Shown: positions 1-8,553, numbered from the stretch's first letter. The stretch: 64,000 nucleotides of DNA from 66-474 sp040388785 (GCA_040388785.1 JAZKBD010000014.1:28384-92383); one strand, 5' to 3'. A program made the numbers and translations. Notes: generated by a model not told the origin, from the letters alone.

Positions 1-691
1 CGACCACGCGGAACACGGTGAGCGGGCCCTGCATTCTAGCGGCGTCGGCCATGTCACGCCGCAGTTCCGCCGCGCAGTCGCGCACGGCCGCACGACGCGC
101 CGGACTGTCATTGCCCAGCGCGTCGATGGTCAATCCGTGTCGCGCGAGCAGGTTCATCGGCAGCGGCGTGCGTCCGCGCTCGGCCGCCGACTCGAGCCCG
201 CGCAGGTTGGCGGCGAGATGGGCCAGCAACGTGACCTTCGCCGCGCGTGGGCTCGCCACGGCTTCGCCGAACCAGGCGCGCGTTTCGAGTTCCGCAAGCG
301 CATCGGCGAGCGGAATGACGGCGGTGCGCTGCGCCGCAAAATCCGCGGGTGATGGCGTGGCCAACAGCACGATCGCGGCGTCCACCGGCGCCGTCCAGCA
401 CATTGCGGGAACCGCGTTTGCGCGTACTGTCGCAAACAATCCCTGCGTCAACGGATGGCGCGCCTGCCCTTGCAGCGCGCGCTGCATCTCTTCGCGCCAC
501 CAGCCCAGCCGTGCCGCGGCCACCTGCGGCTCGCGCGCTTCGCGCAGCACCTTCAACCATTCATGCTCGAGCGCTGCGAGCGCACCGAAGCACGCGCGTT
601 CGTTGGACCGCAGGAACAGCCACGCGACCATGCGCCGCGGATTGGCGCCGCGCCATTGCGCCAAATAATCATCGAACGCGGTTTCGCTCAC
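1..691 (-). CDS. Squalene/phytoene synthase family protein (NDUFAF6-like), 3' end missing
   Basis: An open frame of 230 codons runs off the left edge of the window, so the C-terminus is missing. It starts with GTG at 691, and this GTG overlaps the gph stop as GTGA, which points to translational coupling. The protein is all-helical in character. It has the segment RLGWWREEMQRAL near residue 60, typical of the trans-isoprenyl diphosphate synthase helical fold in the phytoene synthase/NDUFAF6 branch, and PLPMNLL further on. The classic DxxxD pairs of true squalene synthases are not evident in the visible part, so a catalytic role is uncertain. Its place as third gene after ubiG and gph suggests a link to quinone or membrane metabolism, but that is inference. 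Confidence 0.7.
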   Translation of the reverse strand, partial: MSETAFDDYLAQWRGANPRRMVAWLFLRSNERACFGALAALEHEWLKVLREAREPQVAAARLGWWREEMQRALQGQARHPLTQGLFATVRANAVPAMCWTAPVDAAIVLLATPSPADFAAQRTAVIPLADALAELETRAWFGEAVASPRAAKVTLLAHLAANLRGLESAAERGRTPLPMNLLARHGLTIDALGNDSPARRAAVRDCAAELRRDMADAARMQGPLTVFRVV

Positions 692-1353
692 GCCAATTCC
701 AGCAAGGTAGCCAGTTCGCCGGGCGTGGCGCTGATCGCATCCGGCTGCCAGTCGCGCGGATCGGCACCGTCGAGATAGCCCCAGGCTGCCGCGACCGTGT
801 AAAGGCCCGCCGCGCGGCCGGCGAGCATGTCGCGCGGATCGTCGCCCACGTACACGCATTGCGCCGGCGCCACGTTTGCCATTGCACAGGCATGCAGCAC
901 CGGCGCCGGATCGGGTTTGCGCTGCGCCAGTGTGTCGCCGCCCACCACCGACGCTGCGCGCCCGTCATAGCCAAGCTTCACCATGACCAGTGCAACGAGA
1001 GCCGCGGCCTTGTTGCTGACCACGCCCCAAGGCACGCCGCGCGCTTCAAGCGCGTCCAGCAACGCGTCGATGCCGGCGAACGCGTGTGTGTTCGCCATGC
1101 CGGTGGCGACGTCCAGTTCCAGAAAGCGCGGCAGCGCGGCGTCGACCGCGGTCTCGTCTTTGCCGACCGCGCAACGCAACACCGCGCGCGCACCGCGCGA
1201 AACGGTTTCACGCACGACTTCGAAGGACGGCGTTTCCAGGCCGCGTTCGCGGCACAGTGCAGAGAGCGCGTCATGCATGTCGCGCGCCGAATCCACCAGC
1301 GTGCCATCGAGGTCGAAGAACACGCCGGCAAGCGGTCGCGGCGACGGCTTCAT
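688..1353 (-). CDS. gph: Phosphoglycolate phosphatase (HAD family)
   Basis: A 221-residue HAD hydrolase that would remove phosphate from 2-phosphoglycolate in the cytoplasm. Motif I is FFDLDGTLVDS with nucleophile Asp14 and Asp16. Motif II is the VVSNK segment. Motif III is the Lys in RKPDPAP, and motif IV is VGDDPRDM. The helical cap lies between motifs I and II, the usual class IA layout. Its ATG overlaps the ubiG stop (ATGA) and its own stop overlaps the next start, so three genes are tightly coupled. In Xanthomonadales gph commonly follows ubiG. Some HAD proteins in this position act on other phosphate esters, so the exact substrate is not proven by sequence. Confidence 0.88.
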   Translation of the reverse strand: MKPSPRPLAGVFFDLDGTLVDSARDMHDALSALCRERGLETPSFEVVRETVSRGARAVLRCAVGKDETAVDAALPRFLELDVATGMANTHAFAGIDALLDALEARGVPWGVVSNKAAALVALVMVKLGYDGRAASVVGGDTLAQRKPDPAPVLHACAMANVAPAQCVYVGDDPRDMLAGRAAGLYTVAAAWGYLDGADPRDWQPDAISATPGELATLLELA

Positions 1354-2081
1354 GCGGCAGGCTTGCTGGCACTGACCAGGTAATTGACCGCCGTGCGGCG
1401 CGTCAGCGATGCCTTCCGGTTCAATGGGTTGTAGGCGATTCCGGAGATTTCGTCGAGCGCAAGGCCCGCGCCGCGCAGCAGCGCCGCCAGCTCCGAAGGC
1501 TTCAGGAATTGCCGGTAGTCATGGGTGCCACGCGGCAACAGACGCGCCACGTACTCGGCGCCGATGATGGCGGTCGCGAAGCTCGCCGGCGTGCGGTTCA
1601 GGGTGGACAGGAACAGCTTGCCGCCCGGCTTCAACAGCGCCGCGAGATCGCCGACCAGCGCCGCGGGATCGGGCACGTGCTCGATCAGTTCCATGCAGCA
1701 CACTGCATTGAATGCGGCGGGTTCGGCAGCCGCCAGGTCGCGCGACGACACCAGCCGGTAGTCGATCGCGAGCGGCGCAGCGAGCGTCGCATTGGTTTCG
1801 TGCAGGTGCAGTCTCGCGACTTCGATGACTTCCGGTGCAAGATCGATCGCGGTGACGCTCGCGCCCGCCTTCGCCAGCGCTTCGCTGAGCAGGCCGCCGC
1901 CGCAGCCGACGTCCGCGACATGCGCGCCGCGCACGGCGACGCGTGCGGCCACGAAGCCGAGCCGCACCGGATTGAGGTCATGCAGCGGGCGGGATTCGCC
2001 GTCGGGATCCCACCATCGGCTGGCCAGCTTGCCGAAATGCGCCAGTTCTTCGGGATCGACATTGTGGGTCGCGCTGTTCAC
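1350..2081 (-). CDS. ubiG: Ubiquinone biosynthesis O-methyltransferase UbiG
   Basis: A SAM-dependent methyltransferase that performs both O-methylations in ubiquinone synthesis. From a GTG at 2081 it is 243 residues, matching the usual 240. An AGGA lies four bases upstream of that GTG. A longer frame from 2144 adds 21 residues encoded by part of a palindromic repeat, so I reject it. The SAM-binding motif DVGCGGG is at residues 57-63. The N-terminal segment ASRWWDPDGE and HDLNPVRL is diagnostic of UbiG, as is the C-terminal GIAYNPL. It is followed with ATGA overlap by gph and preceded by an amidohydrolase likely to act on by-products of SAM use. Confidence 0.94.
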   Translation of the reverse strand: MNSATHNVDPEELAHFGKLASRWWDPDGESRPLHDLNPVRLGFVAARVAVRGAHVADVGCGGGLLSEALAKAGASVTAIDLAPEVIEVARLHLHETNATLAAPLAIDYRLVSSRDLAAAEPAAFNAVCCMELIEHVPDPAALVGDLAALLKPGGKLFLSTLNRTPASFATAIIGAEYVARLLPRGTHDYRQFLKPSELAALLRGAGLALDEISGIAYNPLNRKASLTRRTAVNYLVSASKPAA

Positions 2082-2106
2082 TTCATCCTGCCCTTCAAAA
2101 GGCTCT

Positions 2107-2194
2107 GTCCGCGAAGGACGCGAAAAACGCGAAGAAAGCAACAAGCTGCTTTTCTGTTCTGCTTCTTTTCGCGTCCTTTGCGTTCTTTGCGGAC
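2107..2194. repeat. Palindromic intergenic repeat, family C copy 1
   Basis: Between ubiG and the deaminase gene lies an imperfect palindrome. The left arm begins GTCCGCGAAGGACGCGAAAA (from 2107) and the right arm ends CGTTCTTTGCGGAC (to 2194). Both arms are built from repeating CGCGAAG or CGCAAAG units, separated by a T-rich centre containing GCTGCTTTTCTG. Related palindromes occur at 36538-36617 and, more diverged, at 46953-47030. It could form a long hairpin in the mRNA leader of ubiG. Confidence 0.7.
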
Positions 2195-2207
2195 CTATCT
2201 GCTCTTG

Positions 2208-3551
2208 TCACTTGATCGCAACGATCCGCTCGCGCCAGCGGCGGGCTTTTTCCAGCACGCCGGCAAGATCGAAGTCGACCAGCGCACCCTGGCTGAGTTT
2301 GCGCACGCCGTCGATCCACGCGTCGCTGACCTGCCGGCGCGAAACCGCATAGGCGAGGTGCGAAATGACATTGTAGAGCGGTTGCGTTTCGACCTCGTCC
2401 AGCTTCACGGCAACGAGATCGGCGCGCTTGCCGGCTTCGATCGAGCCGATCTTCGCGTCGAGCTGCAGCGCCTTGGCGCCATTCAAGGTCGCCGCGCGTA
2501 AGGCGAAAGCATCGTCGAATGCGGCCGCATCGCCCGCCACGCCTTTCGCGAGCAAGGCGGCGGTGCGCAGCTCGCCGAACATGTCGAGGTCATTGTTGGA
2601 AGCGCAGCCATCGGTGCCGAGTGCCAGATTCACGCCGCCGCGACGCAGCTTTTCCGCGGGACAAAAGCCCGACGCAAGCTTTAGGTTGGACTCGGGGCAA
2701 TGCACCACCGACACGCCCGCTTCGGCGCAGGTCACGATTTCGGCATCGCTGACCTGGGTCATGTGCACGGCGATCAGGCGATCGTTGACGAGGCCGAGTT
2801 TTTGCAGGCGCTGCATCGGGCGCAGGCCGTGCTCGCGCTTGCTGTCCTCGACCTCCTGCGCAGTTTCCATCAGGTGCAGGTGCACCGGCAGGTCGAGCTG
2901 GTCCGAAAGCGTGCGGATGCGTTCGAACGACGCATCGGAAACCGTGTAAGGCGCGTGCGGCGCAAAGGTCGTGCCGATCAGCAGGTCTCCGCGGTATTGA
3001 TCGTGCACGGCCAGCGCACGTTCGAAGTATTCGTCACGATCCTTGGCCCACGCGCTCGGGAACTCGATGATCGGCAACCCCACCATTGCGCGGAAGCCGT
3101 GCGCCTTGTACGCGGCAGCCTGCGCATTGGGAAAGAAATAGTTTTCGCTGCAACACGTGGTGCCGCCGCGCAGCATCTCGGCGATCGCGAGTTCCACGCC
3201 ATCGCGCACGAATTCCGGGCCGATCACCTTTGCTTCGACCGGCCAGATGTGTTCACGCAGCCACGTCATCAGCGGCAGGTCATCCGCCAGCCCGCGCAGC
3301 AGCGTCATCGGGTTGTGGGTGTGCGCGTTGACGAGACCGGGGATCAGCGCGTGTTCGGGCAGATTGACGCGTTCGCGCGGAACGTATTTCGCCGCCACAT
3401 CGGCGGCAGGCAGCACTTCAACGATCGCGCCGCCATCGATCGCGACCGCATGATCTTCGAGCACCACGCGATCGGGCTGGATCGGCACGACCCAGCGCGC
3501 GGAGATCAGGAGATCGATGGAGCAAACATGTTCGGCTGCATCCTCGGTCAT
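2208..3551 (-). CDS. mtaD: 5-methylthioadenosine/S-adenosylhomocysteine deaminase (TRZ/ATZ amidohydrolase)
   Basis: A metal-dependent amidohydrolase of 447 residues. After a short N-terminal beta domain, the motif HTHNP (His77, His79 from the chosen start) begins the metal site. It continues with HLHLMET, then HMTQ, and GTDGCASNNDLD, the last Asp motif of the family. The family deaminates methylthioadenosine or S-adenosylhomocysteine to inosine derivatives. I start at ATG 3551 because the 15 upstream codons (MDSRFRGNDE...) are the translation of a palindromic repeat. The gene sits just upstream of ubiG, whose reaction makes S-adenosylhomocysteine, so a clean-up role is plausible. Related members act on guanine or atrazine-like substrates; the exact substrate is inferred. 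Confidence 0.83.
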   Translation of the reverse strand: MTEDAAEHVCSIDLLISARWVVPIQPDRVVLEDHAVAIDGGAIVEVLPAADVAAKYVPRERVNLPEHALIPGLVNAHTHNPMTLLRGLADDLPLMTWLREHIWPVEAKVIGPEFVRDGVELAIAEMLRGGTTCCSENYFFPNAQAAAYKAHGFRAMVGLPIIEFPSAWAKDRDEYFERALAVHDQYRGDLLIGTTFAPHAPYTVSDASFERIRTLSDQLDLPVHLHLMETAQEVEDSKREHGLRPMQRLQKLGLVNDRLIAVHMTQVSDAEIVTCAEAGVSVVHCPESNLKLASGFCPAEKLRRGGVNLALGTDGCASNNDLDMFGELRTAALLAKGVAGDAAAFDDAFALRAATLNGAKALQLDAKIGSIEAGKRADLVAVKLDEVETQPLYNVISHLAYAVSRRQVSDAWIDGVRKLSQGALVDFDLAGVLEKARRWRERIVAIK

Positions 3552-3572
3552 GACGATCTGCTCTTGCTCGTC

Positions 3573-3592
3573 ATTCCCGCGAAAGCGGGAAT
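3573..3592. repeat. dRS3-like 20-bp palindrome
   Basis: ATTCCCGC and GCGGGAAT flank GAAA, a perfect inverted repeat with 8-bp arms. The outer pattern ATTCCC-N8-GGGAAT is the one known from neisserial dRS3 elements, which are targets of filamentous phage integration, and such repeats are also scattered in xanthomonads. Here it lies between efp and the deaminase gene. Reading through it gives the false leader MDSRFRGND seen in many annotated proteins. Confidence 0.75.
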
Positions 3593-3679
3593 CCATTTAC
3601 CGGTTTCAAATGAACCCCGGCCTTCGCCGAGGCGATTGATTCGCGACGCAATCCGCTGCGCGGATTTGCTGCGAATCGA

Positions 3680-4246
3680 TCACTTGACCCTGCTCACGTA
3701 CTCGCCGGTGCGGGTATCCACGCGGATCACTTCATCCTGGTTCACGAACAACGGCACGCGCACGGTCGCGCCGGTTTCGAGCTTGGCCGGCTTGCCGCCG
3801 CCGCCCGAGGTGTCGCCGCGCACGCCGGGATCGGTCTCGACGATCTTCAGTTCCACGAAGTTGGGCGGCGTGACCGACAAGGGGATGCCGTTCCAGAACG
3901 TGACGATGCATTCCTCTTCGCCCTTCAGCCACTGCGCGGCATCACCCACCGCATTCTTGTCGGCGGTGTGCTGCTCGTAGCTCGCCGGGTCCATGAAATG
4001 CCAGAACTCGCCGTCGTTGTAGAGGTACTGCATGTCGGTATCGACCACGTCGGCGCCCTCGACCGCGTCGGTCGCCTTCATGGTCTTTTCGGTGGTGCGG
4101 CCGTTCTTGAGGTTGCGGATCTTGATGCGCGTGAACGCCTGGCCCTTGCCGGGCTTGATGAAATCCGCGCCGACGATCACGTAGGGATCGCCGTCGACGA
4201 TGATCTTCAAACCGTTCTTGACGTCGTTGAGACCATAGCTGGCCAT
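3680..4246 (-). CDS. efp: Elongation factor P
   Basis: A full-length 188-residue EF-P with the KOW-like N domain followed by two OB domains. It binds the ribosome E site and relieves stalling at polyproline stretches. The modification site is Lys34 in the loop FIKPGKGQAF, so this is the beta-lysylated type. The gene epmB lies divergently 113 bp away, matching that modification pathway; epmA is not in the window. The C-terminus ends with TRTGEYVSRVK, typical of the family. A GGAG lies about ten bases before the ATG. Confidence 0.97.
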   Translation of the reverse strand: MASYGLNDVKNGLKIIVDGDPYVIVGADFIKPGKGQAFTRIKIRNLKNGRTTEKTMKATDAVEGADVVDTDMQYLYNDGEFWHFMDPASYEQHTADKNAVGDAAQWLKGEEECIVTFWNGIPLSVTPPNFVELKIVETDPGVRGDTSGGGGKPAKLETGATVRVPLFVNQDEVIRVDTRTGEYVSRVK

Positions 4247-4359
4247 GTTGCGTAGCTCCGTGGATGCGTGGCGCCGCCCGTGCCGCGATGGCCTTGGCCG
4301 GACGACTGACCTAAAATGACGGGTTTACCGGGCCTGCGCGGCCCGGACACAAGGCCATC

Positions 4360-5389
4360 ATGATAACCGCAACCGGTGCTTCCACGCAGCCCAAGCCGCT
4401 GCCCGACTGGCGCCAGTCGCTGCGCGACGCGGTGACCGATCCGCGCGAACTGCTGGCATTGGTGGGGTTGGCGCATCTCGCGGATCGGCTGCCTGCCGAC
4501 AATGCCGGGTTTGCGCTGAAGGTGCCGCGCGGCTTCGTCGCGCGCATGCGCCACGGCGATCGAACCGATCCGCTGTTGCTGCAGGTGCTGCCGCAAATGG
4601 CCGAGCTGGACGAAGCGACCGGTTTCGCGGACGACGCGGTCGGCGACCTCAACGCGCTGCAGGCGCACGGCGTGCTGCATAAATATGCAGGTCGCGCGCT
4701 GCTGATCGCGGCCGGTTCCTGCGCGGTCAACTGCCGCTACTGCTTCCGCCGGCACTTTCCATATGCCGAGGAACTCGCGGCCGCGCACGCCTGGCGCGAA
4801 GCGATCGATTGCCTTGCGAACGACACCTCGATTCGCGAAGTGATCCTGTCCGGCGGCGACCCGCTGGTGCTGTCGACCCGCAAGTTGACCGACCTGACGG
4901 ACGCGCTGCGTGGCGTGCCGCACGTGATCCGCCTGCGCATCCATTCGCGCCTGCCGGTGGTCTTGCCGGAGCGCATCGACGACGCGTTCTGCGCGTGGCT
5001 GTCCGCATTGCCGCTGCAGCGCGTGGTGGTGTTGCACGCCAACCATCCGAACGAACTCGACGCCGGCGTTGCAGCCGCCTGTGCGCGCCTGCAAGAAACG
5101 GGCGCCACGCTCCTCAACCAGTCGGTGCTGTTGCGCGGCGTCAATGACGANNNNNNNNNNCAATGACGATGCCGATGCGCTCGCCGAACTTTTCGAGCGC
5201 CTGTTCGCCTGCGGCGTGCTGCCGTATTACCTGCACCAGCTCGACCGCGTGCGCGGCGCCGCGCACTTCGAAGTCCCCGATGCGCGCGCCCGCGAACTCA
5301 TGGATTCCCTGCGCGCCCGCCTGCCCGGCTACCTGGTCCCGCGGCTGGTCCGCGAACTTCCCGGCGAAGGCGCGAAAACCCCGATTTGA
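4360..5389 (+). CDS. epmB: EF-P beta-lysylation protein EpmB (lysine 2,3-aminomutase), interrupted by an assembly gap
   Basis: A radical-SAM, PLP-dependent aminomutase that turns L-alpha-lysine into R-beta-lysine for attachment to EF-P. The Fe-S motif is Cys121, Cys125, Cys128 in GSCAVNCRYCFRRHF. A GGDPLVL motif for SAM binding follows. Ten Ns at 5151-5160 break the frame. The nine bases before the Ns, CAATGACGA, are repeated directly after them. Merging these two copies restores one frame (GVNDDADALAELF) of exactly 337 codons to the TGA at 5389, giving a 336-residue protein of normal length. I therefore treat it as an intact gene with a join artefact. It is divergent from efp, its substrate. 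Confidence 0.92.
5151..5160. other. Ten-N scaffold gap inside epmB
   Basis: A run of ten Ns flanked by a 9-bp direct duplication (CAATGACGA at 5142-5150 and 5161-5169). This is what two contigs with an unmerged short end overlap look like. Collapsing the duplication and Ns restores the epmB reading frame, so probably no sequence is missing. Confidence 0.9.
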
Positions 5390-5516
5390 TGCGGCGGCTG
5401 GCGCCGTCCAGCCTGATCGGGTACAACAGCGGGCATGAAAATCATGAACACGGCGGCCCGCCCGGATCGACGGGCGCGGCACGCCATCCTGCGGTTCCCG
5501 CAACCCAGAGGCTGCG

Positions 5517-7586
5517 ATGTTGCCTGAACCGATCACCAAGCTGATCATCGCCGAGGATCAGGCCGAGGACGCCGAGCAGATCATCAGCGTGTTGCGCAAC
5601 AGCGGCATCGCGCTGCGCCCGCAGCGCATCTCGACCGAGGAGGAACTGGCGGCGACGCTGGAATCGTTCACGCCGGACATGGTGCTGGCCAATCCGGCGT
5701 GCAGGGAAATCAAGCTGGAGACGATCGCGCGCGCGCTGGACGCCACTGGCAAGGACGTCGCACTGCTCGCGCTCACCGATCGGCTCACCGACGACATGGT
5801 CGCCGAAATCCTCACCCAAGGCAGCGTGCGCGGCATCGCCCTGCGCAATCGCCACGACCAGTTGCAGACCGTGGTGCGCCGCGAGCTGGACGCACTGGAC
5901 ACCCGCCGCAACGTGCGCAAGCTGGAGGCCGCGCTGCGCGAATCGGAGCGCCGCTGCGATGCGCTGCTGGATTCCTCGCGCGATCCGATCGCGTACATCC
6001 ACGAAGGCACGCACGTCCGCGCCAACAATGCCTACCTGGAAATGTTCGGCTTCGAAAGTTTCGAGGACGTCGAAGGCCTGACGATTCTCGATCTGGTCGC
6101 GCCGCAGCACACCGCCGATTTCAAGGACCTGCTGAAACGCCTCGCGCGCGGCGAGAAACCGCCGTCGCGGCTCGACCTCACCGCGCGGCGCGCCGACGGC
6201 ACCGCGTTCGATGCGGTGATGGAATTCTCGCCCGCCACGTACGAAGGCGAACCCTGCCAACAGATCGTGTTCCGCCTGCCGGCGTCCAGCCCCGAAGCGG
6301 AAGAAGAGCTGCGCCGCCTGAAGACGCAGGACCCGCTGACCGGGCTTTCCAACCGTACGCACTTCCTCGCCATCCTCGACGAGGCCGTCGCGCGCGCGAT
6401 CGGCGGCACCACCGACCAAGCCTTGTTGCTGCTCGAACCCGACAACTACCGGCTCGTGCTGAACACGGTCGGCATCACCGGCGCCGACGACGTGCTGCGC
6501 CAGCTCGCCGGCACCATCAAGCAGCGCCTGCGCGCCACCGACACCGCCGGCCGCATCGGCGACCACGCATTCGGCATCCTGCTTTCCAACAGTCCTCAGG
6601 CGGAAGTGCAGAAAATCGCCGAGTCGCTGCGCAGCAGCATCGAGGCGGCGATCATCGAGGCGAGCGGCAAATCCACCAGCCTCACCATCAGCATCGGCGG
6701 CAGCCTGCTGGGCGAGAAGAACGCGAAGTCGCAGGTGCTGTTGTCGCAGGCCGACGACGCGCTGCGCGCCGCTTCCGGGCAAGGCGGCAACCGCATCGAC
6801 ATCCACGATCCAGGCGCGGCCGACAAGGCCGAAGCCGCGCGCGAACAGCAATGGCTGGAAATGATCGACGGCGCACTCGCCAACGACGGCTTCGTACTCT
6901 ATTACCAGCCGATCGTCAGCCTGCAGGGTGACGAAGGCGAATACTTCGAAGTGCTGCTGCGCATGCGCGGCCCGACCGAGGAAGTGCTGCCCGCGCATTT
7001 CATGCCGATCGCCGAACGCAATGACCGCCTGCTCGCGATCGACCGCTGGGTCATCGAACACGCCATCGACGCACTGGGCACACGGCCCGCGAAATCCGCA
7101 CATACCACGCTGTTCATCAAGCTCTCGACGCTCACCCTGCACGACGAAACACTGGCGGACTGGGTGGATGCGAAACTTTCGGCAGCCGGCGTCAAGGCTT
7201 CGCAGTTGGTGTTTGAAGTGCCCGAGGCGAAGGTGATGACCTGCCTCAAACCCGCGCGCGAATTCGTCGAGCGCTGGCGCAAGGGCGGCGGCGGTTTCGA
7301 GCTGGAGCAGTTCGGTTCCGGCCTCAACTCGTTCCAGACGCTCAAGCACATCGACGCCGACTACCTGAAGGTCGATCGCGCGCTCACCAATGATCTCGCC
7401 CACCATGCGGAGAACGAGCTGAAGGTGCGCGAACTGTGCTCGCAGGCACGCGCCGCCGGCAAACGCACGATGGTTGAGTGGATCGAGGAAGCCACCAGCA
7501 TGCCGATGCTGTTCTCGGCCGGCGTCAACTTCGCGCAGGGCAATTTCCTGGCGCCGCCGGCGTCCGAGATGCGCTATGTGACGTGA
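5517..7586 (+). CDS. fimX: FimX-like degenerate GGDEF/EAL protein
   Basis: A 689-residue cytoplasmic protein with the same architecture and almost the same length as Pseudomonas FimX (691). It has a REC-like domain (about 1-125), a PAS domain (about 140-260), a GGDEF domain (about 265-430, starting DPLTGLSN) and an EAL domain (about 445-689). The signature motifs are degenerate: GDHAF stands where GGDEF should be, EVL replaces EAL, and QFGSG replaces DFGSG. It is therefore probably a c-di-GMP receptor, not an enzyme. FimX controls type IV pilus assembly and twitching. In xanthomonads its EAL domain partners a PilZ protein; neither that gene nor pil genes are in this window. The REC-like domain also lacks an obvious phospho-acceptor Asp pattern. 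Confidence 0.85.
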   Translation: MLPEPITKLIIAEDQAEDAEQIISVLRNSGIALRPQRISTEEELAATLESFTPDMVLANPACREIKLETIARALDATGKDVALLALTDRLTDDMVAEILTQGSVRGIALRNRHDQLQTVVRRELDALDTRRNVRKLEAALRESERRCDALLDSSRDPIAYIHEGTHVRANNAYLEMFGFESFEDVEGLTILDLVAPQHTADFKDLLKRLARGEKPPSRLDLTARRADGTAFDAVMEFSPATYEGEPCQQIVFRLPASSPEAEEELRRLKTQDPLTGLSNRTHFLAILDEAVARAIGGTTDQALLLLEPDNYRLVLNTVGITGADDVLRQLAGTIKQRLRATDTAGRIGDHAFGILLSNSPQAEVQKIAESLRSSIEAAIIEASGKSTSLTISIGGSLLGEKNAKSQVLLSQADDALRAASGQGGNRIDIHDPGAADKAEAAREQQWLEMIDGALANDGFVLYYQPIVSLQGDEGEYFEVLLRMRGPTEEVLPAHFMPIAERNDRLLAIDRWVIEHAIDALGTRPAKSAHTTLFIKLSTLTLHDETLADWVDAKLSAAGVKASQLVFEVPEAKVMTCLKPAREFVERWRKGGGGFELEQFGSGLNSFQTLKHIDADYLKVDRALTNDLAHHAENELKVRELCSQARAAGKRTMVEWIEEATSMPMLFSAGVNFAQGNFLAPPASEMRYVT

Positions 7587-7591
7587 TTCGT

Positions 7592-7732
7592 GCAATCGTC
7601 CCTGATTGCTGCTTCGTCCAGTTTTTCGCCAGCAGAAGAGCTTCGGTCGTGAACACCAGAACGGCGATCAGAGCCGCCATCCATGGCCGGGAGCTCCGTG
7701 GCCCGGCTTTCCACAAAGGCCGCTTTGAACCG
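7592..7732. repeat. Dispersed repeat family A, copy 1
   Basis: This copy fills most of the fimX-nadK gap. It begins with a hairpin, GCAATC-GTCCCT-GATTGC (7592-7609). It ends with a stretch reading CTCCGTGGCCCGGCTTTCC, then ACAAAGGCCGCTTTGAACC. Copies at 34787-34909 and 35356-35470 share the terminal hairpin with other stem bases and a near-identical GCCGCTTCG end. This copy carries about 20-25 extra bases in the middle. It ends about 30 bp before the nadK start. Confidence 0.65.
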
Positions 7733-7761
7733 GCATTCACGCCATCGAATGAACTGAAATC

Positions 7762-8553
7762 ATGGTGAACGTAGCGCGCCCGCTCGCCTCCAACCCCCGG
7801 CTTGCCTTCGTCGCGTCCACATCGGACAAGGCGCGCGCGGCCTGCGTCGAACTGCAGGAACGTTACGGCGCGGCGTCGCCCGGCGATGCCGACGTGATCG
7901 TCGCGCTGGGCGGCGACGGATTCATGCTGCGCACGCTGCATGCGCAACTCGGCCATGGCTTGCCGGTGTACGGCATGAAACTCGGCCGCGTCGGTTTCCT
8001 GATGAACCTGTATCAGCCGGACGAATTGCCCGCGCGCATCGCCGCGGCGCATCCGGCCGTGCTGCATCCGCTTGAGATGCGCGTCACCCAGCGCGATGGC
8101 AACGAGGCCACCGCGCTGGCGTTCAACGAAATTTCGTTGCTGCGCCAAACCAACCAGGCCGCGCACATCGAAGTGGCGTTGAATGGCGCCGTGAAACTGG
8201 CGAACCTGATTTGCGACGGTCTGCTGGTCGCAACGCCCGCCGGTTCCACCGCCTACAATCTGTCCGCGCACGGGCCGATCCTGCCGCTGGACGCCAACGT
8301 GCTGGCGCTGACGCCGATCAGCCCGTTCCGCCCGCGCCGCTGGCGCGGCGCATTGCTGCCCGCCTCGACCTGCATCGGCCTGCGCACGCTCGAACCCGGC
8401 CACCGGCCGGTCAGCGCCACCGCGGATTTCCTGGAAGTGCGCGACGCCGTCGGCATCCAGATCCGCGAAGCGCGCGAGCGCGCCATCACCCTGCTGTTCG
8501 ACCCCGAGCGCAGCCTGGCGCAACGCATTCTGGACGAGCAGTTCGAGTTGTGA
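7762..8553 (+). CDS. nadK: NAD kinase
   Basis: A 263-residue ATP-NAD kinase that makes NADP from NAD in the cytoplasm. The diagnostic GGDG motif is at residues 50-53, in VALGGDGFMLRTLH. It is followed by the NE/D motif in FNEISLL and the glycine-rich TPAGSTAYNLSAHGPILP segment that binds NAD. Length is normal for the short gammaproteobacterial form. The ATG at 7762 has no strong ribosome site before it; the preceding DNA is repeat family A. The gene stands alone between fimX and the sigma-factor pair. Confidence 0.95.
   Translation: MVNVARPLASNPRLAFVASTSDKARAACVELQERYGAASPGDADVIVALGGDGFMLRTLHAQLGHGLPVYGMKLGRVGFLMNLYQPDELPARIAAAHPAVLHPLEMRVTQRDGNEATALAFNEISLLRQTNQAAHIEVALNGAVKLANLICDGLLVATPAGSTAYNLSAHGPILPLDANVLALTPISPFRPRRWRGALLPASTCIGLRTLEPGHRPVSATADFLEVRDAVGIQIREARERAITLLFDPERSLAQRILDEQFEL

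Noticed and set aside
2082..2144. Upstream extension of ubiG by 21 codons.
   Set aside because: The extra codons are encoded by and near a palindromic repeat, while GTG 2081 has a ribosome site and gives the family length.
3552..3596. Upstream extension of the deaminase by 15 codons.
   Set aside because: It translates the dRS3-like repeat (MDSRFRGND), a known annotation artefact.
5442..7595. A 717-codon minus-strand open frame.
   Set aside because: It mirrors fimX, has the composition of an antisense frame in GC-rich DNA, and no ribosome site.
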